NCBI GenBank assembly: GCA_015233465.1
Contig: JADFXP010000014.1
Span: 24,717-88,716, forward strand
Length of the DNA stretch: 64,000 bases
From: Candidatus Magnetominusculus dajiuhuensis
Lineage (GTDB): Bacteria; Nitrospirota; Thermodesulfovibrionia; Thermodesulfovibrionales; Magnetobacteriaceae
Direction of reading: 5' to 3'
In this document: in pieces, positions 44,045 to 53,401 of the stretch
How the letters are laid out: each line of letters begins with the position of its first letter
Position numbering within the stretch: the first letter of the stretch is position 1
Program-made: the position numbers and the translations under genes
The notes under the pieces: generated by a model
Databases searched by the model: none
What the model saw: only the letters and a program-made list of their open reading frames with translations
Told to the model about the DNA's origin: nothing

Positions 44045-46285
44045 TTAATTTTTATAATTAAAAACCAACTTCTCACCCTTTAACCCAACCTTAACTTCCC
44101 CGCCTTCCTTTAAATCTTCAAACAATATCTTTTCAGTTAATTGATCCTTTATTTCCTTCTGTATAAGCCTTGCAAGCGGCCGCGCGCCAAATTTTCTGTC
44201 ATAGCCTTTTTCTGCAAGCCATTCTACTGCCTTATCATCTAAAGATATACTTATCTTCCTTACAGTTAATTGAGCGGATAATTCCCTTATAAACTTATGC
44301 ACTACCTTTATCATGCTCTCACGTTCAAGCGGCATGAATGTAATTGTGTCATCAATGCGGTTTCTGAATTCTGGACTAAACAGCTTTTTAATTGCCTCTG
44401 CGCTTTTCCCAGAGTTTTCAGGTCCCCTGTTGCCAAAGCCTATTGAATCCTTGTCCATCTCTCTTGCCCCAGCATTTGTGGTCATGATTAATATAACATT
44501 ACGAAAATCCGCCTTTTTGCCGTTATTATCTGTAAGTGTTGCATGATCCATTACCTGCAGCAGTATATTAAATATATCCTCATGAGCCTTTTCTATCTCA
44601 TCTAATAATAGCACGCAATAAGGATGTTTCTTTATCTCATCTGTCAATAATCCGCCTTGATCAAACCCCACATATCCCGGAGGCGCTCCAATTAATCGGG
44701 CAACTGCGTGTTTTTCCATGTACTCGCTCATATCAAAACGCACAAAATTTATCCCTAAAACATCAGCAAGCTGTATAGAAATCTCAGTCTTGCCAACTCC
44801 AGTTGGCCCCGTAAATAAAAACGACCCGACAGGTTTCTTAGGCGATCCAAGGCCTGCCCTTGAGCGTTTTATCGCAAGAGAGAGCGCATCAATTGCCTTA
44901 TCCTGTCCATAAACACGTTTCTTTAACTCATCCTCAAGGAGTTTTAACCTGTCCGTCTCGCTGATTGATACATTTCTTGAAGGAATCTTAGCCATTGATG
45001 ATACCACTTCTTCTATCAAAGTAGTGGTAACGGTCTGTGTATCAATAAATTCAGGAGAGAGTTTTAATAATGCCCCTGCCTCATCCATTACATCTATTGC
45101 CTTATCTGGCAGGAATCTGTCATTTATGTATTTTGAAGAAAGCTCAGCGGCTGCCCGCAAAGAGGCTGGGAAAAACTTCACGCCATGAAATTCCTCATAA
45201 TACGGTTTTAGTCCCTCTAAAATCTTTATCGCATCCTCAACTACTGGCTCATCAATCTCTATCTTCTGAAAACGCCTTGAAAATGCCCTGTCTTTCTCAA
45301 AATGATTTTTATATTCCTCGTATGTACTTGATCCTATACACCTTAAATGACCATCGCCAAGTATTGGTTTTAAGATATTTGAGGCATCCATTGAACCGCT
45401 GCTGGTTGCCCCTGCCCCAATCACAGTATGTATCTCATCAATAAAAAGTATAGCGCCTTTGACATCTGCAATTGCCTTAACCGTTGCCTTTAACCGCGCC
45501 TCAAATTCGCCTCTATATTTAGTGCCTGCTAGAAGCCCGCCCATATCAAGTGAAAATATGTGACAGTCAACTAATGTTGAGGGTACATCATTATTAGATA
45601 TTCTTTGCGCAAGCCCTTCAACCACTGCGGTCTTGCCAACTCCGGGTTCTCCTATTAAAATTGGGTTATTTTTTCTGCGTCTGCTTAATATCTGTATAAT
45701 TCTTTGTATCTCATTAACTCTTCCAATCAGAGGATCAAGCAGACCTTTTCCTGCCTTATCAACAAGGTCTGTGGTAAATAATTTAAGCGGGTCGCGCTCT
45801 TTTTGAGTCTCCTGCTGAGTATCATCATCCATTCCTTCATAATCATCATCTAATAATTTAGGGATGCCATGAGATACATAATTCAGCACATCAATACGGG
45901 TTATCCCCTCTGATGAAAGAAAATATACTGCATGGGAATCATTTTCAAGATATATTGAAGCTAAGATATCGCCTGCGTCAACCTCTTGCTTGCTTGCTGA
46001 TTGAATATGAAGCATTGCCCGCTGAATTACACGTTGAAAACCTATTGTAGGTTTTGGTTCAAATTTATTGCTTCCTTTAATCTTTGGAATATGTTTATCA
46101 AAAAACTCTGTAAGTGATGACTTTAACCATTCTACATCCCCCCCACAGTTTGAGATTATATCAATACCCTTTTCATCTTGCAAGACAGCGTACAAAATAT
46201 GCTCTACAGATATGAATTCATGATGCTGCATCTTGGCTTCTTTGATGGTTGCCTCAATGGTTGATTCAAGTTCTTTATTTATCAT
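44045..46285 (-). CDS. clpA: ATP-dependent Clp protease ATP-binding subunit ClpA
   Basis: 746-residue unfoldase that feeds ClpP and works with the adaptor ClpS. ClpN repeats lie at the start (ESTIEATIKEAKMQHHEFIS); AAA-1 has GEPGVGKT and FIDEIHTVIGAGA, AAA-2 has GPTGVGKT and LLDEIEKAH, and KKPVGSFLFTGPTGVGKTEI precedes the second module. The C-terminus shows YDRKFGARPLARLIQKEIKD. It is 1 nt after clpS. clpP is not in the window. Confidence 0.97.
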   Translation of the reverse strand: MINKELESTIEATIKEAKMQHHEFISVEHILYAVLQDEKGIDIISNCGGDVEWLKSSLTEFFDKHIPKIKGSNKFEPKPTIGFQRVIQRAMLHIQSASKQEVDAGDILASIYLENDSHAVYFLSSEGITRIDVLNYVSHGIPKLLDDDYEGMDDDTQQETQKERDPLKLFTTDLVDKAGKGLLDPLIGRVNEIQRIIQILSRRRKNNPILIGEPGVGKTAVVEGLAQRISNNDVPSTLVDCHIFSLDMGGLLAGTKYRGEFEARLKATVKAIADVKGAILFIDEIHTVIGAGATSSGSMDASNILKPILGDGHLRCIGSSTYEEYKNHFEKDRAFSRRFQKIEIDEPVVEDAIKILEGLKPYYEEFHGVKFFPASLRAAAELSSKYINDRFLPDKAIDVMDEAGALLKLSPEFIDTQTVTTTLIEEVVSSMAKIPSRNVSISETDRLKLLEDELKKRVYGQDKAIDALSLAIKRSRAGLGSPKKPVGSFLFTGPTGVGKTEISIQLADVLGINFVRFDMSEYMEKHAVARLIGAPPGYVGFDQGGLLTDEIKKHPYCVLLLDEIEKAHEDIFNILLQVMDHATLTDNNGKKADFRNVILIMTTNAGAREMDKDSIGFGNRGPENSGKSAEAIKKLFSPEFRNRIDDTITFMPLERESMIKVVHKFIRELSAQLTVRKISISLDDKAVEWLAEKGYDRKFGARPLARLIQKEIKDQLTEKILFEDLKEGGEVKVGLKGEKLVFNYKN

Positions 46286-46286
46286 C

Positions 46287-46604
46287 TTATTCCACCTCTT
46301 CCATTACGCATTTAAGAGGCATTCCATTATCTTGAGCAAGGGTATTAACTGTTAAAACCTTTGTCTCTGCTATATCCCTTATATATATCCCGCAAACTCC
46401 AGAGCCATTATTATGAACGCTTAACATAATCACCTTAGCCTCATTACTTGATTTATTAAAGACATCTTCCAAAACTTTCACCACAAAATCCATTGTAGTA
46501 TAATCGTCATTAAGCAGAATAACCTTATATAGAGGGGGCTCTTTTGTTTTTTGCTGTTCATCAATTTCTGTGCCTTCTTTTGAATCAGGGAGATTTCCGC
46601 CCAT
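46287..46604 (-). CDS. clpS: ClpS N-end rule adaptor
   Basis: 105-residue adaptor that delivers N-degron substrates to ClpA. YKVILLNDDYTTMDFVVKVL and GSGVCGIYIRDIAETKVLTV are the conserved blocks; the Asp-Asp residues and hydrophobic pocket that bind the N-degron are present. A short acidic disordered N-terminus precedes the domain. Directly followed by clpA. Confidence 0.95.
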   Translation of the reverse strand: MGGNLPDSKEGTEIDEQQKTKEPPLYKVILLNDDYTTMDFVVKVLEDVFNKSSNEAKVIMLSVHNNGSGVCGIYIRDIAETKVLTVNTLAQDNGMPLKCVMEEVE

Positions 46605-46661
46605 TACTTTAACACCTCTTTGACTATTTTAACATATTTTCTAAATAATTACGATATATAT

Positions 46662-46812
46662 ATTAAGGGCTCTGCCCTTAATAATCCCGCAAGGGAACAC
46701 GTTCCCTTGACCCATTAATTTTTATTATTTATAATCCAATATTGATATTAACGATTAAAGGGTCAAGGGGTCTTAGACTCCTTGCGGGTGTTTGAGGGCA
46801 GAGCCCTCAAGA
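46662..46812. repeat. Head-to-head pair of palindromic repeats, clpS-secA gap
   Basis: Left: TTAAGGGCTCTGCCCTTAA, CCCGCAAGGGAACACG and TTCCCTTGACCC. Right: the inverted arrangement, GGGTCAAGGGGTC, CTCCTTGCGGGTG and TTTGAGGGCAGAGCCCTCAA. The two copies form a long inverted repeat with a ~45-nt A/T-rich core. Confidence 0.75.
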
Positions 46813-46826
46813 GGTTGCTGGAATAT

Positions 46827-49514
46827 TTATAGACCGCAGCATTTTTTATTTTTCTTACCGCTTCCGCATGGACATGGGTCATTCCTGCCTACTTTTCTGC
46901 CTTTTTTGACTATTGGCTGAGGGGCTGAATCACCGCGGTTATATGTAACAGCAGGAGGCCTTTTTGCCTCAAGTCTTATCTTTGGCGCTTCATCTGTTTG
47001 AACTTGTATATGGAATAAACGATTTAAAAACTCTGACATTATTCTAAACGTCATATCTTCAAACATATTAAATCCCTCTTTTTTATACTCCACAAGCGGG
47101 TCTTTCTGTCCATATCCCCTTAATCCTATCCCCTCTTTCAGATGATCCATAGCTAAAAGATGATCCTTCCACTGCGTATCAAGTATCTGCAGCAAAAGAT
47201 TCTTCTCAAGCACCCTCATAAATTCCGTTCCAAATTCCTTCTCCCTTTCCTTGTAATGTTCTTTAAGTATATCGTCTAAGGAATTTCTCAAATCCTCTGT
47301 CTTTGTTATCTCTGAAATCTTCTCCTGAACTCTATCCTTAGATATTCCAAATGTGGCAAATAAAGAATCACATAACGGCTCCAATTCCCAATTCTCACGA
47401 TAAGTACCATCTGGACAATAATTTGCCGCAACCTCATCCACTATATCCAATATCATCTCATCTATCCTGTTTTTAAGAGACTCCTCTCTTAATATCTCTT
47501 GACGAAATGAATATATCTCTATACGCTGTTTGTTCATCACATCATCATATTCCAGCAGATGTTTTCTTATATCAAAGTTATGACCTTCTACACGCTTCTG
47601 GGCGTTTTCTATTGCCCTTGTTACAATCATATTTTCAATAGGAATGTCTTCTTCCATACCAAAGCGATCCATTAATCCAGAAATCTTCTCAGACCCAAAT
47701 ATACGCATTAAATCGTCTTCTAATGATAGATAAAACCTTGAAGAACCAACATCTCCCTGCCTTCCTGAACGGCCTCGTAACTGATTATCAATTCGTCTTG
47801 CCTCGTGACGTTCTGTGGCTAAGATATGAAGCCCGCCTTCTACTAAGACCTTTTGTCTTTCTTCAGCGCAGAGTATCTCTGCCTTTTTCAGAGTTTCAGT
47901 CCAATCCTGATCCGTATAATCAGATTTTTCTTTCAGCATATCCCTTGCTATGCCGGCAGGATTACCTCCAAGCACAATATCTGTACCTCTGCCTGCCATA
48001 TTTGTTGCTATGGTTACGGCATTAAATCGCCCTGCTTGAGCAACTATCTCTGCCTCTTTATCATGATATTTCGCATTTAAGACAGAGTGTGTAATCTTTT
48101 TAGCCTTTAGCAGACTATGCAGGTGTTCTGATTTTTCAATTGATATAGTGCCGACAAGAACAGGCTGCCCGCGCTTATGACATTCCTCTATCTCTTTCAC
48201 AGCTGCATCAAATTTTGCCTTTTCTGATTTATAGATATAATCTGAATTATCAATCCTTACCATAGGCTGATTTGTAGGAATTACGATTACGTCTAAATTA
48301 TAAATCTTTGCAAATTCAGATGCCTCTGTCTCAGCGGTTCCTGTCATTCCAGCTAATTTATTATACATTCTAAAGAAATTCTGAAAGGTAATTGATGCAA
48401 GGGTTTGATTTTCGTTTTCTATCTTTACCCCTTCTTTTGCCTCTACCGCCTGATGCAGACCATCTGACCATCTTCTTCCAGGCATTAACCTGCCTGTGAA
48501 TTCATCAACTATTATAATCTCATCATCTTTTATTACATAATCTACATCTTTTCTAAACAGGTGATGCGCCTTTAACCCTTGAAGCACATGATGAACAAGT
48601 TCAATATTTTCAGGATCAAACAAGTTTTCTACGCCAATTAATTTTTCAGCGCTTAGCCCGCCCTCTTCTGTCAAAATAATATTTTTTGTCTTTTCTTCTA
48701 TTGTAAAATCCTTATCCTTTATCAATTTAGGGATTATCCGATTAATCTTATAATATTTGTCAGTTGACTCTTCAGATGCCCCTGAAATAATTAGAGGAGT
48801 CCTTGCCTCATCTATAAGTATGCTGTCAACTTCATCAACAATTGCATAATTTAATTCCCTTTGACAATAATCATTTATATCGTATTTCATATTGTCTCTT
48901 AGATAATCAAAACCATATTCATTATTAGTGCCATAAGTTATATCAGCGCCATATGCCTCTTGTTTTGAACATGACCTCAGCATGTCTACATTTTTATCAT
49001 GCGAGCGGCTATGGGTATCAAATAAATACGATTTTTCATGTTGAATTATTCCAATTGTAAGACCTAAGAAATCATATATTGGCCCCATCCATTGTGCATC
49101 TCTGCGAGCCAGATAATCATTTACAGTAACTACATGCACGCCTCTGCCGTCTATGGCATTTAGATACACTGGAAGAGTTGCTGAAAGCGTTTTCCCTTCT
49201 CCTGTTTTCATCTCAGCAATATTGCCTTGATGAAGCACAATGCCGCCGATTAATTGAACGTCAAAATGCCTGAAACCAAGCGTTCTCTTTGATACCTCTC
49301 TAACAACTGCAAATGCCTCATCCAAAATATCATCAAGGGGAGTTCCTTTTGTAAGAATATCCCTAAATTCAACTGTTTTATGTTTTAACTGCTGATCTGT
49401 TAACGCAGAGATTCCTTCTTCAAGCGCATTAATCCGCTCTACAGCAGGGATTATCTTTTTAAGCAAACGCTCATTATTAGTTCCAAAAATCTTCTTAAGC
49501 AATGATCCTATCAT
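46827..49514 (-). CDS. secA: Preprotein translocase ATPase SecA
   Basis: 895-residue motor of Sec export. Walker [40 protein letters not shown] (DEAD-like), [18 protein letters not shown] and [19 protein letters not shown] are present. The C-terminus carries the zinc-binding SEC-C motif [19 protein letters not shown], which binds SecB and lipids. It precedes, on the same strand, the clpS-clpA pair after a repeat-filled gap of 222 nt. Confidence 0.98.
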   Translation of the reverse strand: MIGSLLKKIFGTNNERLLKKIIPAVERINALEEGISALTDQQLKHKTVEFRDILTKGTPLDDILDEAFAVVREVSKRTLGFRHFDVQLIGGIVLHQGNIAEMKTGEGKTLSATLPVYLNAIDGRGVHVVTVNDYLARRDAQWMGPIYDFLGLTIGIIQHEKSYLFDTHSRSHDKNVDMLRSCSKQEAYGADITYGTNNEYGFDYLRDNMKYDINDYCQRELNYAIVDEVDSILIDEARTPLIISGASEESTDKYYKINRIIPKLIKDKDFTIEEKTKNIILTEEGGLSAEKLIGVENLFDPENIELVHHVLQGLKAHHLFRKDVDYVIKDDEIIIVDEFTGRLMPGRRWSDGLHQAVEAKEGVKIENENQTLASITFQNFFRMYNKLAGMTGTAETEASEFAKIYNLDVIVIPTNQPMVRIDNSDYIYKSEKAKFDAAVKEIEECHKRGQPVLVGTISIEKSEHLHSLLKAKKITHSVLNAKYHDKEAEIVAQAGRFNAVTIATNMAGRGTDIVLGGNPAGIARDMLKEKSDYTDQDWTETLKKAEILCAEERQKVLVEGGLHILATERHEARRIDNQLRGRSGRQGDVGSSRFYLSLEDDLMRIFGSEKISGLMDRFGMEEDIPIENMIVTRAIENAQKRVEGHNFDIRKHLLEYDDVMNKQRIEIYSFRQEILREESLKNRIDEMILDIVDEVAANYCPDGTYRENWELEPLCDSLFATFGISKDRVQEKISEITKTEDLRNSLDDILKEHYKEREKEFGTEFMRVLEKNLLLQILDTQWKDHLLAMDHLKEGIGLRGYGQKDPLVEYKKEGFNMFEDMTFRIMSEFLNRLFHIQVQTDEAPKIRLEAKRPPAVTYNRGDSAPQPIVKKGRKVGRNDPCPCGSGKKNKKCCGL

Positions 49515-49575
49515 TAGTTAATCTTATATCCTTATAATTATTTTTTTACATGGGACAGCCATGCAGATACTTCTA

Positions 49576-49965
49576 TTATAAAGCAACATTCAGCACAGTT
49601 GTGCCATAAATTGTCACATTATTAGATACTTTCTCAATAAAAAATAACGGCGGAGCAAGTTTCACTTCTTTATTATCTATCTCAATTGCAGCCTTTGATT
49701 GAGATACTCCATAATAAGCTCCAGCAACCAAACCAATTAAAATACCAACACCTAATTTTGATTGAATTTTTTCGGTGTCAATCATATAAATTGTCAAGCC
49801 TAACAATGCGCCTATCCCAGCGCCATAAACCGCATCCATAAAAACAGCGGAACTACCTCCGCTGCTGCTTCCGCCTCCAGGATCTGCTGCAAAGGTTGTC
49901 CCGCATAGGGTTATTGTCATCGTCAAAATTAAAAATATTGTAAAAAACCTTTTCAATATATTCAT
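49576..49965 (-). CDS. Glycine-rich membrane protein, paralog 2
   Basis: 129 residues: an N-terminal signal sequence (NILKRFFTIFLILTMTITL, AAD cleavage region), a Gly/Ser linker (GGGSSSGGSS), then DAVYGAGIGALLGLTIYMID, a second hydrophobic part GVGILIGLVAGAYYGVSQSK and a short polar tail IEIDNKEVKLAPPLF. It is a close paralog of the next gene. No known domain recognised; the G-rich helical pair suggests a small envelope protein. Confidence 0.75.
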   Translation of the reverse strand: MNILKRFFTIFLILTMTITLCGTTFAADPGGGSSSGGSSAVFMDAVYGAGIGALLGLTIYMIDTEKIQSKLGVGILIGLVAGAYYGVSQSKAAIEIDNKEVKLAPPLFFIEKVSNNVTIYGTTVLNVAL

Positions 49966-49986
49966 TTCCTCAATGTATCGAAAGAG

Positions 49987-50376
49987 CTATAAACTGACCT
50001 TCAAGATGGTTGCGCCATAGACTATATCATTATTTGAAAATTTTTGTATTATAAGCGAAGGCTGAGCAAGTTTAATATTGTCATTATCTATCTCAATTGC
50101 GCCCTTTGTTTCAGATATACCATAATAAGCACCGCCTATAATCCCAATCAATATGCCTACGCCAAGTTTAGATTGAATATTTGTGCTGTCAATCATATAT
50201 ATAGTCAACCCAAGCACAGCGCCAAGCGCTGCTCCCAAAAGAGCGTCTTTGAAAGCCACTGATCCAGCAGAACCTCCACCGCCTTCTCCTCCTCCAGCAT
50301 CTGCTGCAAAAGAAATACCGCAAAAAGATATCATTATTATCATAATCAAAATTATTATAAAAATCCTCTTCATCAT
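49987..50376 (-). CDS. Glycine-rich membrane protein, paralog 1
   Basis: 129 residues, starting MMKRIFIIILIMIIMISFCG at an ATG (50374-50376) with GGAGG 8 nt upstream. Signal sequence, a glycine linker (GGGEGGGGSAG), then DALLGAALGAVLGLTIYMID, GVGILIGIIGGAYYGISETK and IEIDNDNIKLAQPSL. The pair arose by tandem duplication; 22 nt separate the two genes. The function is unknown. Divergent from rfbF. Confidence 0.75.
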   Translation of the reverse strand: MMKRIFIIILIMIIMISFCGISFAADAGGGEGGGGSAGSVAFKDALLGAALGAVLGLTIYMIDSTNIQSKLGVGILIGIIGGAYYGISETKGAIEIDNDNIKLAQPSLIIQKFSNNDIVYGATILKVSL

Positions 50377-50554
50377 ATTAATATCCTCCAAAAAAAATTA
50401 TTACATACATAAATTATAATATCTTTAATAATTTTTATAGTCAAGTCCTATATTCTAATATAGACAGTTCTTACAATATTATTATAATATACTTAACAAT
50501 AAATAATATAATATAAAAATACCAATATGCTAAATAATTTAACATGGTGAAGAA

Positions 50555-51343
50555 ATGTATGACGTAGTAATTTTATGCGGAGGCAAAGGATCGCGGCTTA
50601 GTGAAGAGACAGTTGAAAAACCAAAGCCAATGGTTGAGATCGGAGGCAAACCTATATTATGGCATATTATGAAGCACTATTCACACTACGGCTGCCATCG
50701 TTTTATCTTGGCACTTGGATATAAAGCCGAATATATCAAGAGTTATTTTTATAATTATAGATTATTCACTAGTGATTTTACCCTTGAACTCCATCCTGAA
50801 AAAAAACCACATGTACATGCAGTCAGCGACGAGTCCCATTGGGAGATTACGTTTGTTGACACAGGACTTGAAACCTTAAAAGGAAGCAGGATTAAACGAC
50901 TTGAGAAATATATTAAGTCTGATTCATTTCATCTAACATACGGCGATGGTGTAAGTGATATTAATATTAAAGAATTAGAGAATTTTCATAGATCGCATGG
51001 TAAGATTGGCACTGTAACAGGCGTACATCCTCCTTCACGTTTTGGCGAGATGATAATTGATGGAGATAATGTAAAAAAATTTGAAGAAAAACCTCAATTA
51101 AGTTCTGGAATAATTAATGGAGGATATTTTTTGCTTGATACAAAATTCCTCAAATATCTTAACTCTGACCCAAATTGCGACCTAGAATTTGATACACTTC
51201 AAAAACTTGCCGCAGATGGAGAACTAAAGGTATATAAATATAAAGGATTTTGGCAGTGTATGGATACTGTGCGGGAGCGTGATTATCTGAACAAACTTTG
51301 GGAACAAGAAAACCCGCCATGGAAGGTATGGAAATCACTATGA
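50555..51343 (+). CDS. rfbF: Glucose-1-phosphate cytidylyltransferase
   Basis: Makes CDP-glucose from glucose-1-phosphate, the entry to CDP-deoxysugar synthesis. DVVILCGGKGSRLSEETVEK is the nucleotide-binding loop; PMVEIGGKPILWHIMKHYSH, GDGVSDINIKELE and NGGYFLLDTKFLKYL follow. 262 aa. The partner CDP-glucose dehydratase is not next to it; the following gene is a hexapeptide acyltransferase, overlapping by 4 nt. Confidence 0.9.
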   Translation: MYDVVILCGGKGSRLSEETVEKPKPMVEIGGKPILWHIMKHYSHYGCHRFILALGYKAEYIKSYFYNYRLFTSDFTLELHPEKKPHVHAVSDESHWEITFVDTGLETLKGSRIKRLEKYIKSDSFHLTYGDGVSDINIKELENFHRSHGKIGTVTGVHPPSRFGEMIIDGDNVKKFEEKPQLSSGIINGGYFLLDTKFLKYLNSDPNCDLEFDTLQKLAADGELKVYKYKGFWQCMDTVRERDYLNKLWEQENPPWKVWKSL

Positions 51344-51975
51344 ATCAAAGAACCTATCCGCACGTAAACGTTGGAATAAATTCAGACATAGCAGATTTTG
51401 CAATAATAGGCAAGCCTCCTGTCGGTAAAACTGAAGGTGAACTGGGATTATTTATTGGGCAGAGCGCCATTATTCGTGAGTTTTGTGTAATATATGCTGG
51501 AAGCGTTATAGGAGATTTTTTTAACACAGGTCATTATGCTGTTATTAGAGAAGATAATATCATAGGAAACAATTGTTCAATCGGCACATCATCCGAACTT
51601 GGTCCAGGCAATAGACTTGGAAACGGTGTACGCATACATTCAGGATGCTTTCTTGAACGAGTTACACTAAAAGACGGAGTATTTGTTGGGCCAAATACAG
51701 TTTTTCTTGATGACCTTCATCCAAGATGCCCTGAATTTGAAAGATGCGGCAAGGGCGCTTATGTTGAAGAAAATGTCTCAATCGGCGGAAATGTCACAAT
51801 ACTCCCTCATGTGCGAATAGGGAAAAACTCTTTAATTGGCGGAGGCACTGTAGTTACTAAAGATGTACCTCCAGAGAGCGTAGTAACAGAGATCGGAATA
51901 AGGAGGATTAAATCTATCTCAGATTTAAAATGTTTTAAAGAATTATACACTACTCCTTATCAATGGAGGAAATAA
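51340..51975 (+). CDS. Left-handed beta-helix (hexapeptide) acyltransferase
   Basis: 211 residues made of imperfect hexapeptide repeats ([IV]GxxxxI-type: GNNCSIGTSSELGPGNRLGN, GVFVGPNTVFLDD, ENVSIGGNVTILPHVRIGKN). The C-terminal SLIGGGTVVTKDVPPESVVT is typical for sugar O- or N-acetyltransferases. ATG 51340-51342 overlaps the rfbF stop (ATGA) with GGA 7 nt upstream. It probably modifies a CDP- or NDP-sugar or an O-antigen residue. Confidence 0.88.
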   Translation: MNQRTYPHVNVGINSDIADFAIIGKPPVGKTEGELGLFIGQSAIIREFCVIYAGSVIGDFFNTGHYAVIREDNIIGNNCSIGTSSELGPGNRLGNGVRIHSGCFLERVTLKDGVFVGPNTVFLDDLHPRCPEFERCGKGAYVEENVSIGGNVTILPHVRIGKNSLIGGGTVVTKDVPPESVVTEIGIRRIKSISDLKCFKELYTTPYQWRK

Positions 51976-52007
51976 TTATCAATAAGCAATTATTACTGGA
52001 GTCTAAA

Positions 52008-52790
52008 ATGAAAAAAGTTTTATTAATTACCGTATGTTTTATGTTTTTAATAGTAAATATTGGCAACGCAGCAATAAAAAAACATCAAATTAAAAAACAT
52101 TCCGTAATAAAAAACGCTAAAAATATTTCGTGGGGATACTCTGGAGCAGGATCGCCAGAGAATTGGGGCAAACTTGACAAGTCATTTTCTATATGTTCAG
52201 AGGGGAAAAACCAATCCCCTGTAAATCTAACCGCTTTTGTAAAGACTGCCATTAAAAATATCTACTTCAATTATAATACATACGCTGCTGAGATTTTAAA
52301 TAATGGACACGCCATAGAAGTAAATTATTCAAATGGCAGCACAATAACTGTAGATAAGACAACTTTTGAACTTAAAAAAATCATCTTCCATGCTCCAAGT
52401 GAAAATACTGTAGAAGGAAGGTCATATCCAATGGAAGCCCAGCTCATTCATAGCGATAAGCATGGAAATATAGCTATAATAGCAGTTTTGTTAACAGAAG
52501 GCAGTGAAAATGAATTTATAAAAACTCTTTGGACCCAGTTACCCAAAAAATCTGGTGAAAAAAATTCATTAGCTGAGAGGTTGAATGTAAATAATATGCT
52601 TCCGATGGATCGTCATTATTTCAGATTCAGCGGCTCTCTAACTACCCCTCCATGTACTGAAGGGGTCAGATGGTTTATCTTCAAAAACGCAATAACTATT
52701 TCAAAAGAACAAATAAAGACATTTACAGATGTAATGCACGATAATAACCGCCCAGTTCAGCAAATAAATGGCAGAGTTATTTTAAGATAG
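52008..52790 (+). CDS. Alpha-carbonic-anhydrase-like protein lacking two zinc histidines
   Basis: 260 residues with a signal peptide (to about residue 21). The alpha-CA fold marks are clear: WGYSGAGSPENWGKLD, CSEGKNQSPVNL, NNGHAIEVNY, FRFSGSLTTPPCTEGVRWFI; Cys63 and the Cys of TPPC can form the usual disulfide. The first two zinc ligands normally lie in QFHFHxPSE: here it reads KIIFHAPSE, so the first is Ile126 and the second His128 remains. The third, normally in EAHLVH, is Gln145 (MEAQLIH). It is likely inactive as a CO2 hydratase, like carbonic-anhydrase-related proteins. ATG 52006-52010 region start MKKVLLIT is preferred over a 15-codon longer frame. Confidence 0.9.
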   Translation: MKKVLLITVCFMFLIVNIGNAAIKKHQIKKHSVIKNAKNISWGYSGAGSPENWGKLDKSFSICSEGKNQSPVNLTAFVKTAIKNIYFNYNTYAAEILNNGHAIEVNYSNGSTITVDKTTFELKKIIFHAPSENTVEGRSYPMEAQLIHSDKHGNIAIIAVLLTEGSENEFIKTLWTQLPKKSGEKNSLAERLNVNNMLPMDRHYFRFSGSLTTPPCTEGVRWFIFKNAITISKEQIKTFTDVMHDNNRPVQQINGRVILR

Positions 52791-52925
52791 GAATATACAT
52801 AATTATTTTCTTGCAATAAATTAATAAAACCATTAATAATTATAATTAGTATTAAATATGAATTTAATAAACACGACATATAATGACTTAATATTTATGT
52901 TATAGCTGAGAAAGAGAAAATACAG

Positions 52926-53372
52926 ATGGATGATAAAAAAGTAGATATATTTTTTGATGAAAAGACAAACCTTGCCTTATATCCAATCAGCATAGTAGCA
53001 GAATTATTAGGCACAACGGATCAAACGCTAAGGCTTTATGAAAAACACGGACTGATTAAACCTGCAAGGAGAAACAGAAACCGCTATTATTCAGAAAACA
53101 ATATAAAATGGTTAAGATGTTTAAGAGATTTAATACATAAAAAAAAGATTAGTATAGAAGGTATAAAAAAACTCTTAGATTACGCCCCATGCTGGGAGAT
53201 GACTGAATGTCCTGCAGAAAAAAAAGCCTTATGTACAGCATCTGTTGATCGAACAAAGGCTTGTTGGGAGCTTAATCGGATGATATGTAAAAAAGACAAC
53301 AATAGAGAATGCGAAGAGTGTATAGTATTTTTAAAAAAATCTACTGAACAATCTGCCTTATCACAACCTTAA
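52926..53372 (+). CDS. MerR-family regulator with a cysteine-rich two-CW-like tail
   Basis: 148 residues. The N-terminal winged helix, ISIVAELLGTTDQTLRLYEK and GLIKPARRNRNRYYSENNI, is MerR-type. The C-terminal half has eight cysteines in a CWEMTEC...CWELNRMIC...CEEC pattern that resembles the two-CW domain, a likely metal or iron-sulfur site that would sense a metal or redox signal. Upstream is a 135-nt gap and a GAGAAA ribosome site. Targets cannot be inferred; the downstream metG operon is one candidate. Confidence 0.82.
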   Translation: MDDKKVDIFFDEKTNLALYPISIVAELLGTTDQTLRLYEKHGLIKPARRNRNRYYSENNIKWLRCLRDLIHKKKISIEGIKKLLDYAPCWEMTECPAEKKALCTASVDRTKACWELNRMICKKDNNRECEECIVFLKKSTEQSALSQP

Positions 53373-53401
53373 TTGATGGATAATTAATATAGGTGGAACA
53401 A

